Shown: piece after piece, positions 1 to 7,735 of the stretch
Layout: every line of letters begins with the position of its first letter
Numbering within the stretch: position 1 is the first letter of the stretch
Assembly: GCA_026125925.1 (NCBI GenBank)
Contig: JAHCKF010000031.1
Span: 1 to 17,921, forward strand
Direction of reading: 5' to 3'
DNA length: 17,921 bases
Source: Pseudolabrys sp.
Lineage (GTDB): Bacteria > Pseudomonadota > Alphaproteobacteria > Rhizobiales > Xanthobacteraceae
Position numbers and translations under genes: made by a program
Notes under the pieces: model-generated
Databases searched by the model: none
The model's input: the letters and a program-made list of their open reading frames with translations, nothing else
Told to the model about the DNA's origin: nothing

Positions 1-24
1 AAAGAGGCGTTCCGCGCCGCTTTT
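1..24 (-). terminator. Possible Rho-independent terminator of eipA
   Basis: A short hairpin pairs GGCG (6-9) with CGCC (15-18) around a 5-nt loop. After one mismatch, AAAG (1-4) also pairs with CTTT (20-23). Read leftward it lies at the eipA stop codon and ends in CTCTTT. The U-tract is short, and the element touches the window edge, so anything further left is unseen. It could equally serve a gene beyond the edge. Confidence 0.45.
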
Positions 25-628
25 AGAAGGGATTCCAGGTCGCCTTCGGCGTAAATTTCAAATAGCCGATATTGGCCCCTAAGCGCAGGCCGACGCCGGA
101 GCGGATCGGCACCAGGACGATGTTGTTGGCGGTCAGCGCCGTCATGCCGAAGCCGCCGATGAAATAGGCCGAGCCGTCGACGCCGGCGAAGCGTTGGTAA
201 ATGGCGTCGGTGGCCGGCAGGTTATAGACCAGCATCATGGTGCGGGCGCCTTCGCCGCCGGTATCGAAGCCGATCGAGGGGCCTTCCCAGAACACCCGCA
301 GGTCGCCGGCGTTCTTGGTGTAGAGCGTGCCGTCGCCGTAGCGCAGGCCGACGATGAAGGCGCCGGAGCCTTCCTGGCCGAGGATGTAGCCGTTCGGCTG
401 GCCCCACTGGCTCACAGCCTTCTCCACCACTTGGGCGAGGCCGCGCGACACCGTGCCGAAGAACTGGTGGCCGGTGCCGACGATCTCCTCGATGGTGTAG
501 GTGGCGCCGGAGCGCCGCTGCTGCTGCACCTGCTGCGGCGGCGGCACTTGCTGCTGCGCCTGCGCCACCTCCGCTGCGGCAAAAATCAGGCTGAAGCTCA
601 GGGCCGCAAACCGCAAGGTGGTGCGCAT
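23..628 (-). CDS. eipA: EipA-like periplasmic envelope integrity protein (DUF1134)
   Basis: A 201-residue exported protein of the DUF1134 family. Residues 1-24 form a signal peptide with a likely cleavage after Ala-Gln-Ala. A Gln/Pro-rich linker follows (25-38), then the conserved domain from about 44, with glycine-rich segments such as YILGQEGSGAFIVGLRYGDG and FWEGPSIGFDTGGEGAR. In Brucella abortus, EipA is a periplasmic protein needed for resistance to envelope stress, and its gene is directly activated by CtrA. The same role is inferred here from family membership. The ATG start has an AAGGAG ribosome site 6 nt upstream. The gene is divergent from the YHS gene. One TTAA half-site (685-688) lies in the shared upstream region, but no full CtrA box is visible. 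Confidence 0.9.
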   Translation of the reverse strand: MRTTLRFAALSFSLIFAAAEVAQAQQQVPPPQQVQQQRRSGATYTIEEIVGTGHQFFGTVSRGLAQVVEKAVSQWGQPNGYILGQEGSGAFIVGLRYGDGTLYTKNAGDLRVFWEGPSIGFDTGGEGARTMMLVYNLPATDAIYQRFAGVDGSAYFIGGFGMTALTANNIVLVPIRSGVGLRLGANIGYLKFTPKATWNPF

Positions 629-743
629 CGAAGGCTCCTTGAATGGCAGGCTGTGTATGGCAGGCCGTCAGCCGTCCCCGCCGTTTAACGTCATGCTCAC
701 GCCGGCCCGGCTAGGGTAGGCGACCGCGTCTCGAATCGGCCTT
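629..743. promoter_or_regulatory. Divergent intergenic region, eipA / YHS gene
   Basis: This 115-bp region must hold the promoters of both divergent genes. It has an AAGGAG site for eipA (635-640, minus strand) and a single TTTAAC (684-689) containing a TTAA half-site. A second TTAA at the 7-nt spacing of a full CtrA box is not present. A GANTC methylation site (GAATC, 733-737) lies just before the YHS start. No convincing -35/-10 pair stands out. Confidence 0.35.
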
Positions 744-1271
744 ATGTCCCTTGGAACTATGACGGCAGCACGGCAGCAACGGAAGCTTTGGGCTTGGATG
801 GCCGCGGCCGGCGCCGTGATGTTGCCGCTTTTTGTCCTGTCGGTTGTTCTGCCGGCGGCTGCGGGGGGCGACCTGCGCGGCGAGCCGGTCGTGGTCAATG
901 CGGACAGCGGGCTCGCCATCAGCGGCTTCGATCCGGTCGCCTATTTCTCGCGCGGCGAACCGGTGCTCGGACGACCAGAACTGGAGCTTGGTCTCGGTGG
1001 CGCCGTCTGGCGCTTCGTCAATGTCGGCAATCGTGCCGCCTTTGCCGAACATGCCGAGGTTTACGCGCCCCAGTTCGGCGGCTACGATCCTGTGGCGATC
1101 GGCCGCGGCGCGTCCGTGCCCGGTCATCCGCTGATCTGGGCGATCAACGGCGAGCGGCTCTATTTGTTTTACGACGATGCAGCACGCAGCGAGTTTCTCG
1201 CCGATCCGGCGCGCATCGTCGAACGCGCCCGGCAGAAATGGCCGGGCGTCGCGCACGGCATTGCGCGCTGA
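744..1271 (+). CDS. YHS domain-containing protein, exported or membrane-anchored
   Basis: A 175-residue protein. Residues 15-40 are a hydrophobic signal or anchor segment ending LPAAAGGD. The YHS-type domain follows, with GFDPVAYFSRGEPVLG at 61-76, YAPQFGGYD at 107-115, NGERLYLFYDD near 135-145 and a closing A-R-Q-K-W-P. Related exported YHS proteins usually carry Cys (or Sec) right after GGY. Here that position is Asp115 and there is no Cys nearby, so a Cys-based metal or redox role is unlikely. No function is established for this subgroup. The start is uncertain: ATG 744 and the in-frame ATG 759 both have weak ribosome sites, and 759 would keep the signal segment intact. The stop codon directly abuts the cysQ stop on the other strand. 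Confidence 0.8.
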   Translation: MSLGTMTAARQQRKLWAWMAAAGAVMLPLFVLSVVLPAAAGGDLRGEPVVVNADSGLAISGFDPVAYFSRGEPVLGRPELELGLGGAVWRFVNVGNRAAFAEHAEVYAPQFGGYDPVAIGRGASVPGHPLIWAINGERLYLFYDDAARSEFLADPARIVERARQKWPGVAHGIAR

Positions 1272-2102
1272 TCATGTCCGGCCGGGCAGGCTCACTACGT
1301 CGCCGGCGGCGATGAAGCCGGGCACCAGGAATTTGCTGTCGCGGTTGCCGAAGCGAAGAACGCCGCCGTCCGGCGCGACGGCAACGCCTCCGGCGGCGGT
1401 CAGGATGGCGATGCCGGCGGCAATATCCCACTCACAGGTCGGCGACAGCCGCGGATAGATGTCGGCGCTGCCTTCAGCGAGGTGACAGAACTTCACCGAC
1501 GAGCCGCACATGTATCGCTCGCCGATCGGCAGGCGCGCCATCAGCTCTTGCGTCGCGCTGTCGAGATGGCTGCGCGAGGTCGCGACCTTCAGTTGCGCGG
1601 GCGCCGGGCGGGCGTGGATGGCGTGCCGCTCGGTGGCCTGCGCCGCCGGGGCGGGAAATGCGAGGCGCAGCCGCTCTGCCGCGCCGCCGGTCACGCCGCG
1701 CCACAACAGCCCCTGCTTCGGCGCGGCGATGACGCCGGCGATCGGCGCGCCGTCGCTGATGAGAGCGATATTGACGGTGTATTCGTCGCGCCCGGCGATG
1801 AATTCCTTGGTGCCGTCGAGCGGATCGACGAGAAAGAAACTGCCGCCGTTGAGGTCCGGCAGGCGGCCCTGCGCCACGCTTTCTTCCGCCACTACCGGCA
1901 CGCCGGGGCAGAGGTGGCTAAGGCCTTCGAGTATCACCGCCTCGGCGGCCTCATCGGCGGCGGTGACAGGGGACAGATCGTCCTTGGTGCGCTGCTCCGC
2001 GTGCGACAGCGGGATCGCCAGAATCGCGGCGCTGGCGCGTGAGGTGATGTCACAAAGGGCGTCAATCAGCTTTTCCGCCTGCTGCGGCGAGATGGTCTGC
2101 AC
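1272..2102 (-). CDS. cysQ: 3'(2'),5'-bisphosphate nucleotidase CysQ
   Basis: A 276-residue cytoplasmic or membrane-associated phosphatase of the inositol monophosphatase superfamily. CysQ hydrolyses adenosine 3',5'-bisphosphate (PAP) to AMP and so clears a by-product of sulfate assimilation. Metal-site motifs are present: Glu73-Glu74 in VAEES, DPLDGTKEF at 93-101 (Asp93, Asp96) and CEWDIAAG at 223-230 (Trp225, Asp226). The DGTKEF form and the total length fit CysQ better than inositol monophosphatase or histidinol phosphatase. The start is a GTG (MQTISPQQ) with a modest GGAT upstream. It is transcribed away from chpT and ends with no gap against the YHS gene. No other sulfur gene is present nearby. 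Confidence 0.9.
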   Translation of the reverse strand: MQTISPQQAEKLIDALCDITSRASAAILAIPLSHAEQRTKDDLSPVTAADEAAEAVILEGLSHLCPGVPVVAEESVAQGRLPDLNGGSFFLVDPLDGTKEFIAGRDEYTVNIALISDGAPIAGVIAAPKQGLLWRGVTGGAAERLRLAFPAPAAQATERHAIHARPAPAQLKVATSRSHLDSATQELMARLPIGERYMCGSSVKFCHLAEGSADIYPRLSPTCEWDIAAGIAILTAAGGVAVAPDGGVLRFGNRDSKFLVPGFIAAGDVVSLPGRT

Positions 2103-2186
2103 GGTCCGATCCGGGTGGCCTGGGGATGTGTTCTCGGCGGGTGTTCTTGGCGGTGCGGTGTGTGCGGTGTATCACGCGGGGGGCCG

Positions 2187-2219
2187 TTGCAACAGCGATT
2201 CGCTCGCCTCAATTAATGT
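2187..2219 (+). promoter_or_regulatory. Candidate chpT promoter
   Basis: TTGCAA (2187-2192) and the AT-rich AATTAATG (2211-2218) form a possible -35/-10 pair with an 18-19 nt spacer. A GANTC methylation site (GATTC, 2197-2201) lies between them. The assignment rests on position and base composition only. Further upstream, TGCGGTGT occurs twice with a 9-nt period (2154-2161, 2163-2170), on the side nearer cysQ. Confidence 0.3.
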
Positions 2220-2244
2220 CACCTACCGCGCGGAGGCTATCGTC

Positions 2245-2880
2245 ATGTCAGAATCGCCCATCGAAGCGCTCGATCTTGCCGCTCTGCTGTGCTCGCGCGT
2301 CTGCCACGACCTGATCAGCCCGGTCGGCGCCATCGTCAACGGGCTTGAGGTGTTGGCTGAGGACAAGGACGAGGAAACCCGCGAATTCGCGCTCGAACTC
2401 ATCAAGAAAAGCGCCAATACCGCCTCGGCCAAGTTGCAGTTCTGCCGCATCGCGTTTGGGGCGGCCGGTTCGGCCGGCTCGCAGATCGACACCGGCGATG
2501 CCGAGAAGATCTCCCGCGGCTTCCTCGAGGACGACAAGACCAAGATCGCCTGGAATATCCCGCGCGTTCTGATGGCCAAGAACCGGGTTAAACTCTTACT
2601 CAACCTGCTGCTGATCGCCAGCCAGGCCATCCCGCGCGGCGGCCAGATCACGGTCGATCCGGTCGGCGAGGGTGACACGGTCGGCTTCCGGATTCACGCC
2701 ACCGGCACCAATGCCAAGGTGCTGGCGACCGTGCCGCCGCTGCTCGCCGGCGAGACCGGGCCGGACAGCCTCGACGCGCACCGCATCCAGCCGTTCTATG
2801 CGCACCTGCTGGCCCAGGCCTGCGGGTTGAAGGCCTCCGTCGTCATGGAAGGCGACGCCGTCGTGGTCAGCGCGCAGTAA
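2245..2880 (+). CDS. chpT: Histidine phosphotransferase ChpT
   Basis: A 211-residue cytoplasmic phosphotransfer protein of the DUF2328/ChpT family. ChpT passes phosphate from the hybrid kinase CckA to CtrA and CpdR, and so links the cell-cycle kinase to its regulators. The phospho-accepting helix is LCSRVCHDLISPVGAIVNGL (15-34) with His21. The second half (about 100-210) is a degenerate ATPase-like fold, with the segment NRVKLLLNLLLIASQAIPRGG in its usual place. The ATG at 2245 is chosen because CGGAGG lies 8 nt upstream and the protein then starts at the expected N-terminus. An open frame continues far upstream but only as antisense of cysQ. The gene sits 146 bp before cheA, and its target CtrA is encoded at the right end of the window. 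Confidence 0.93.
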   Translation: MSESPIEALDLAALLCSRVCHDLISPVGAIVNGLEVLAEDKDEETREFALELIKKSANTASAKLQFCRIAFGAAGSAGSQIDTGDAEKISRGFLEDDKTKIAWNIPRVLMAKNRVKLLLNLLLIASQAIPRGGQITVDPVGEGDTVGFRIHATGTNAKVLATVPPLLAGETGPDSLDAHRIQPFYAHLLAQACGLKASVVMEGDAVVVSAQ

Positions 2881-2893
2881 CGCGCGCCGGCGC

Positions 2894-2928
2894 GGTTAAC
2901 AAACTCTAAACAGCGCCGCCGTTTAGAG
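2894..2928 (+). promoter_or_regulatory. Near-consensus CtrA box and 10-bp inverted repeat upstream of cheA
   Basis: TTAA (2894-2897), seven bases, then TAAAC (2905-2909) differs by one base from the CtrA consensus TTAA-N7-TTAA(C). Overlapping it is a perfect inverted repeat: AACTCTAAAC (2900-2909) and GTTTAGAGTT (2919-2928) around a 9-nt spacer. A further TTAAAC half-site lies at 2943-2948. The region is clearly AT-richer than its surroundings. With no U-tract after it, it is a poor terminator for chpT, so an operator for the che operon is the better reading. Confidence 0.45.
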
Positions 2929-3026
2929 TTGCGAAACCAAAATTAAACCCTTCATCGACCAAACTGGTGCCGCTTCCGACGGGGAGTTGGGCGCGGGCGT
3001 TCGCCCGTCGACGAAGGCCTTTGTCC

Positions 3027-5642
3027 ATGGACGATCTGCTGCGGGAATTCGTGACCGAGACGAACGAGAGTCTCGACGTCGTCGACGTCGAACTCGTGCG
3101 TTTCGAGCAGGATCCGAATAACGCACTCATTCTCAATAATATTTTCCGCCTTGTTCATACCATCAAGGGCACCTGCGGCTTTCTCGGGCTGCCGCGGCTG
3201 GAAATGCTGGCGCATGCCGCCGAAAGCCTCATGGGCAAGTTTCGTGACGGTTTGCCGGCGACCCGCGAGGCCGTCACCGTCATCCTCGCCACGATCGACC
3301 GGATCAAAGAGATCCTGGCGGCACTCGAGCGCAACCAGGCTGAGCCCGAAGGCGCCGATGCCGATTTGATCGCCGATCTCGAGCGCCTTGCCGACAGCGT
3401 GCAGGCGGCCGCGCCGCATACCGCCGTTGCTGCGACCGAACAGGTGCTGGGCCGGCCGTTGCGTCCCGGCGAAGTGCCGCTCGAGGAGCTCGAGCGCGCC
3501 TTCCGTGAGACGCCCGTCGATCAGCCGACCCCGCGCAAGCCGAAGCCTGAATCGGCCGAGGAACGGCCGAAGACCGAGCCGGCGAAGGACGACGAGGCGA
3601 CCAAGGCCGGTGCGCAATCGATCCGAGTCACCGTCGACACCATCGAGCAACTCATGACGATGGTGTCGGAGCTCGTGCTGACGCGCAATCAGTTGCTTGA
3701 AATCGTGCGCCGCCACGACGACTCCGAATTCAAGGCGCCGCTGCAGCGCCTGTCCAACGTGACCGCGGAGCTGCAGGAAGGCGTCATGAAGACGCGCATG
3801 CAGCCGATCGGCAATGCATGGCAGAAGTTTCCCCGCATCATCCGCGACCTGTGCAACGATCTCGGCAAGGAGATCGAGCTCGAATTGCAGGGCGCGGAAA
3901 CCGAGCTCGACCGCCAGGTACTCGACCTGATCAAGGATCCGCTGACGCACATGCTGCGCAATTCGGCGGACCATGGTCTCGAAACGCCGAGCGAACGGCG
4001 CGCCGCCGGCAAGCCGCCGCAGGGCCACATCCGGCTCGCCGCCTATCACGAAGGCGGCCAGATCATTGTTCAGTTTTCCGATGACGGCCGGGGCCTCGAC
4101 ACCGCGCGCATCAAGGCCAAGGCGATCGCGCAGGGCTTGATCAGCGAAGCTGACGCCGAAAAGCTCAGCGACGCGCAGATCCACAAGTTCATCTTCGCAC
4201 CCGGCTTCTCTACGGCGCGGACCGTCACCAGCGTCTCGGGGCGCGGCGTCGGCATGGACGTCGTGCGCAGCAATATCGATCAGATCGGCGGCACCATCGA
4301 CGTGAAATCGGTGGCCGGGCAGGGCGCCAGCTTCACCATCAAGATCCCGCTGACGCTGGCGATCATCGCCGCGCTGATCGTCGATGTCGCCGGCAACCGT
4401 TTCGCGATCCCGCAGGTCGCGGTGGTCGAACTGGTGCGCGCGCGCAAGGGCGGCGACCACCGCATCGAGCGCATCAAGGATACCGCGGTGCTGCGCCTGC
4501 GCGACAAGCTGCTGCCGCTGGCGCGCCTGTCGCGCCTGCTCGGCATCGACGGCAAGGACGAACTCGAAGGCGGCTTCATCGTCGTCACGCAGGTCGGCAG
4601 CCAGACTTTCGGAATCGTCGTCGACGGCGTGTTCCACACCGAGGAAATCGTGGTCAAGCCGATGTCGAGCAAGCTGCGCGATATCCCGACGTTCTCCGGC
4701 AACACCATTCTCGGCGACGGCTCGGTGATCATGATCGTCGATCCGAACGGTGTCGCGCGCTCGTTCGGCTCGACCGTGGTCTCGCAAATGGCCACCGCGG
4801 AACGCGCGCAGCCGCAGCGTCAGGAAAAGGCCGACGCCGATACGACGTCGCTCCTCATGTTCCGCGCCGGATCGAGCCAGCCGAAGGCGGTGCCGCTGTC
4901 GCTGATCACGCGTCTCGAGGAAATCGACGCCCGCAAGATCGAACTGTCGAACGGTCGCCACATGGTGCAGTACCGCGGCCAATTGATGCCGCTGGTCAGC
5001 ATGAGCGAAGCCGGCGTCAAGAATGAGGGCGCGCAGCCGCTGCTGGTGTTTTCCGATGGTCAGCGCTCCATGGCGCTGGTGGTCGACGAGATCGTCGATA
5101 TCGTCGACGATCATCTCGACATCCAGGTGGCGAGCGCCACGCCTGGCGTGCTCGGCTCCGCCGTGATCAAGGGCAGCGCCACCGAGATCATCGACGTCGC
5201 GCATTTCCTGCCGTTGGCTTTCGAAGACTGGTTCCGCCGCAAGGACCAGACGCAGCGCCGGCGTCAGCATTCGGTGCTGCTCGTCGACGACTCGCCCTTC
5301 TTCCGCAACATGCTCGTGCCCGTGTTGCAGGCGGCCGGCTACGCCGTGACCGCGGTCGGCTCGGCGGCCGAGGCTTTGGCGATGATCCAGCAAGATCGCG
5401 TCTTCGACGTGACCATCACCGACATCGAAATGGCGGACATGGACGGCTTCGAACTCGCCGAGGCGTTGCGCGCCGATGAGCGGTGCGCGGCAATGCCGGT
5501 GATCGCGCTGTCGTCGCAGGTGTCGCCTGAGTTGATCGATCGCGGCCGTCGCGCCGGTCTCGCCGACTACGTCGCCAAGTTCGATCGGCAGGGCCTCATC
5601 GCCGCGTTGATGGAACAGGCCGGCATCGGCGACGCGGCATAG
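3027..5642 (+). CDS. cheA: Hybrid chemotaxis histidine kinase CheA with tandem CheW-like domains and receiver
   Basis: An 871-residue cytoplasmic kinase that autophosphorylates under chemoreceptor control and phosphorylates CheY and CheB. Domains in order: HPt at about 1-105, with His44 in RLVHTIKGTCGFLGL; a charged Pro-rich linker with no recognisable P2 domain; dimerisation helices about 198-257; ATPase with N-box HMLRNSADHGLE (308-319), DDGRGLD (352-358) and GRGVGMDVV (405-413); a first CheW-like domain about 440-585; a second about 605-735; a receiver about 748-866 with Asp754/755, phospho-Asp799 and Lys851. This is larger than the classical CheA of about 650 residues, and such hybrids are known in alphaproteobacteria and myxobacteria. 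The ATG at 3027 gives a normal HPt start and has GAAGG about 9 nt upstream. CheW follows after 10 bp. Confidence 0.95.
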   Translation: MDDLLREFVTETNESLDVVDVELVRFEQDPNNALILNNIFRLVHTIKGTCGFLGLPRLEMLAHAAESLMGKFRDGLPATREAVTVILATIDRIKEILAALERNQAEPEGADADLIADLERLADSVQAAAPHTAVAATEQVLGRPLRPGEVPLEELERAFRETPVDQPTPRKPKPESAEERPKTEPAKDDEATKAGAQSIRVTVDTIEQLMTMVSELVLTRNQLLEIVRRHDDSEFKAPLQRLSNVTAELQEGVMKTRMQPIGNAWQKFPRIIRDLCNDLGKEIELELQGAETELDRQVLDLIKDPLTHMLRNSADHGLETPSERRAAGKPPQGHIRLAAYHEGGQIIVQFSDDGRGLDTARIKAKAIAQGLISEADAEKLSDAQIHKFIFAPGFSTARTVTSVSGRGVGMDVVRSNIDQIGGTIDVKSVAGQGASFTIKIPLTLAIIAALIVDVAGNRFAIPQVAVVELVRARKGGDHRIERIKDTAVLRLRDKLLPLARLSRLLGIDGKDELEGGFIVVTQVGSQTFGIVVDGVFHTEEIVVKPMSSKLRDIPTFSGNTILGDGSVIMIVDPNGVARSFGSTVVSQMATAERAQPQRQEKADADTTSLLMFRAGSSQPKAVPLSLITRLEEIDARKIELSNGRHMVQYRGQLMPLVSMSEAGVKNEGAQPLLVFSDGQRSMALVVDEIVDIVDDHLDIQVASATPGVLGSAVIKGSATEIIDVAHFLPLAFEDWFRRKDQTQRRRQHSVLLVDDSPFFRNMLVPVLQAAGYAVTAVGSAAEALAMIQQDRVFDVTITDIEMADMDGFELAEALRADERCAAMPVIALSSQVSPELIDRGRRAGLADYVAKFDRQGLIAALMEQAGIGDAA

Positions 5643-5652
5643 AGCAAAGACG

Positions 5653-6108
5653 ATGAGCACCGAAACCGATCAAGTCTTCAACGAATACGTCACTGCGATG
5701 GTCGGCGGCCAGTTGTTCGGGCTGCCGATCCGCCGCGTGCAGGACGTGTTTCTGCCCGACCGGGTGACCAAAGTGCCGCTGGCCTCGCCGGAGATCGGCG
5801 GCCTCATCAATCTGCGCGGACGCATCGTTACCTTGGTCGATCTCGCCCACCGGCTCGGTCTGACCCGTCGCGGCGAAACACCGATGGCGATCGGCGTCGA
5901 GCTGGCGGGCGAGTCCTATGGCTTGCTGATCGACAGCATCGGCGAGGTCATGAGCCTCGACGCCGCGGCGCTGGAGCGCAACCCGATCAATCTCGACGCG
6001 CGGCTCGCCGCCGTGTCGACCGGAGTCTACCGTCTCGAAGCGCAGCTCCTGCTGGTGCTCGATGTCGATCGCGTACTCGCCATCGACGCCAGCGCGGCGG
6101 CCGCGTGA
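5653..6108 (+). CDS. cheW: Chemotaxis coupling protein CheW
   Basis: A 151-residue single CheW domain. It bridges chemoreceptors and the CheW-like regulatory part of CheA in the signalling array. Typical segments are visible: FGLPIRRVQDVFLP near the N-terminus, then EIGGLINLRGRIVTLVDLAH and YGLLIDSIGEVMSL. Length is normal for the family. It begins 10 bp after cheA and 41 bp precede cheY, so it belongs to the same transcript. The ribosome site before the ATG (AGAGCAAAGACG) is weak, which fits translational coupling with cheA. Confidence 0.95.
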   Translation: MSTETDQVFNEYVTAMVGGQLFGLPIRRVQDVFLPDRVTKVPLASPEIGGLINLRGRIVTLVDLAHRLGLTRRGETPMAIGVELAGESYGLLIDSIGEVMSLDAAALERNPINLDARLAAVSTGVYRLEAQLLLVLDVDRVLAIDASAAAA

Positions 6109-6149
6109 TGCCGGCCTGCGTATGAATTGAACCCGAACGAGGCAATGAC

Positions 6150-6515
6150 ATGAAAACCTGCTTGGTCGTCGACGACTCGAGCGTCATCCGAAAGGTGGCG
6201 CGTCGTATTCTGGAAGGTCTCGAATTCTCCATCGAGGAAGCCGAGGATGGCGAACAGGCGCTCGATGTCTGCCGCCGCAAGCTGCCCGAGGCCATCCTGC
6301 TCGACTGGAATATGCCGAAGATGGACGGCTACGAATTCCTGCGCCTGCTGCGCCGGATGCCGGGCGGCGACGGCCCCAAGGTCGTGTTCTGCACCACCGA
6401 GAACGATGTCGCGCACATCGCGCGCGCGCTGCATGCCGGCGCCAACGAGTACATCATGAAACCGTTCGACAAGGAGATTGTCGAAGCCAAGTTCCAGGAA
6501 GTGGGACTGATCTGA
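6150..6515 (+). CDS. cheY: Chemotaxis response regulator CheY
   Basis: A 121-residue stand-alone receiver. All active-site residues are present: Asp8/Asp9 in VVDDSSVIRK, phospho-acceptor Asp52 in LLDWNMPKMDGYEF, Thr82/Thr83, and Lys104 in EYIMKPFD. When phosphorylated by CheA, CheY of this type acts on the flagellar motor switch. It sits inside the che operon with a CGAGG ribosome site about 7 nt before the ATG. No cheZ phosphatase is present, so the receiver on CheA may act as the phosphate sink (inference). Confidence 0.94.
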   Translation: MKTCLVVDDSSVIRKVARRILEGLEFSIEEAEDGEQALDVCRRKLPEAILLDWNMPKMDGYEFLRLLRRMPGGDGPKVVFCTTENDVAHIARALHAGANEYIMKPFDKEIVEAKFQEVGLI

Positions 6516-6553
6516 CGCCTCCTTATCGAGTCCCGCCCGTGCCGGATCCCATC

Positions 6554-7735
6554 ATGACCGCCTCCCCAACCGTCCTCGCGGCGACCGCAACCGCCGCGCG
6601 GCTGCGCGTCATGATTGTCGACGACGCGATCGTGGTGCGCGGCCTGTTCGCGCGCTGGATCGAGGCTGAGCCCGATCTCGAGCTGGTCGCCTCGCTGCGC
6701 AACGGCCGCGAAGCCGTCGACGCCATCGACCGCATCAAGCCGGACGTCGTCGTGCTCGACGTCGACATGCCGGAGCTCGACGGCATCTCGGCGCTGCCGC
6801 AGCTCCTGACCAAGCGGCCGGGCGTCACCATCATCATGGCCTCGACGCTGACGCGGCGGAACGCCGAGATCAGCCTGCGGGCATTGGCGCTGGGCGCGAC
6901 CGATTACATCACCAAGCCGTCGAGCCAGAACGAGATCAACGCCGCGCCGGACTTCCATCGCGACCTGATCGAGAAGATCCGCGGCCTCGGCCGCCGCGCG
7001 TCGAAGCCCGCCGCGCCGCCACCGGCGATGCCGGCCGAGCCGATGACGCACATCCTGGCGCCGCCGCTGGTGCCGCAGGCCGCGCCGGCCGCCAAACCCG
7101 TGCACTACGCGGCACACGGACCGATCACCTTGCGGCCGATGCCGCACATGGCGCCGCGCGCCATCCTGATCGGCGCCTCCACCGGCGGACCGCAGGCCCT
7201 CAACAAGCTGCTCACCAACATCGACAACGTCATCGCGCAGGTGCCGGTGCTGATCACCCAGCACATGCCGCCGACCTTCACGGCCATCCTGTCGGAACAC
7301 CTGTCGCGGCTGACGCGGCGGCCGGTGCAGGAGGCCGTGCATAGCGAGGAGATCACCGCCGGCCGCATCTACATGGCGCCGGGCGGACGGCATATGAGCG
7401 TCACCATGAAGAACGGCGTGCCGGTCATCGACATCGGCAACGGCGCGCCGATCAACTTCTGCAAGCCGGCGGTCGATCCTCTGTTCACCAGCGCCGCGCA
7501 GGTCTGGGGCACCCGGGCGCTCGCCGTGGTGCTCACCGGCATGGGCCACGACGGCCTCGCCGGCGCCCATGACATCGTCCATGCCGGCGGCCACGTCATC
7601 GCCCAGGACGAAGCCTCGAGCGTCATCTGGGGCATGCCGGGGCAGGTGGCGCTGGCCGGTCTGTGTTCGGCGGTGCTGCCGATCGACGATATCGGGCCCA
7701 AGCTGTCGCGCCTCGTCGGCGGGGACCGCGCATGA
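6554..7735 (+). CDS. cheB: Chemotaxis protein-glutamate methylesterase CheB
   Basis: A 393-residue enzyme that removes methyl groups from chemoreceptor glutamates, and usually deamidates glutamines, as the adaptation step. The receiver covers about 17-140, with Asp23/24, phospho-acceptor Asp69 in VVLDVDMPELDGI and Lys121. A Pro/Ala-rich linker runs about 150-200. The CheB catalytic domain follows, with Ser209 in LIGASTGGPQAL, His237 in ITQHMPP and Asp333 in GMGHDGLAGA. The ATG at 6554 has GGAT 6 nt upstream. An in-frame GTG at 6539 would add five residues and cannot be excluded. The stop overlaps the cheR start in an ATGA, so translation is probably coupled. Confidence 0.94.
   Translation: MTASPTVLAATATAARLRVMIVDDAIVVRGLFARWIEAEPDLELVASLRNGREAVDAIDRIKPDVVVLDVDMPELDGISALPQLLTKRPGVTIIMASTLTRRNAEISLRALALGATDYITKPSSQNEINAAPDFHRDLIEKIRGLGRRASKPAAPPPAMPAEPMTHILAPPLVPQAAPAAKPVHYAAHGPITLRPMPHMAPRAILIGASTGGPQALNKLLTNIDNVIAQVPVLITQHMPPTFTAILSEHLSRLTRRPVQEAVHSEEITAGRIYMAPGGRHMSVTMKNGVPVIDIGNGAPINFCKPAVDPLFTSAAQVWGTRALAVVLTGMGHDGLAGAHDIVHAGGHVIAQDEASSVIWGMPGQVALAGLCSAVLPIDDIGPKLSRLVGGDRA

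Noticed and set aside
1510..2244. A 245-residue N-terminal extension of ChpT
   Set aside because: The extension is antisense to cysQ, while ATG 2245 has a CGGAGG site and gives the normal ChpT N-terminus.
2900..2928. Inverted repeat as terminator of chpT
   Set aside because: The stem is not GC-rich and no T-run follows it on the plus strand, so an operator is more likely.
2952..5660. A roughly 900-codon open frame antisense to cheA
   Set aside because: It mirrors the cheA codons in a GC-rich gene, its product is a low-complexity Arg/His/Asp/Leu-rich sequence with no recognisable domain, and cheA is unambiguous.
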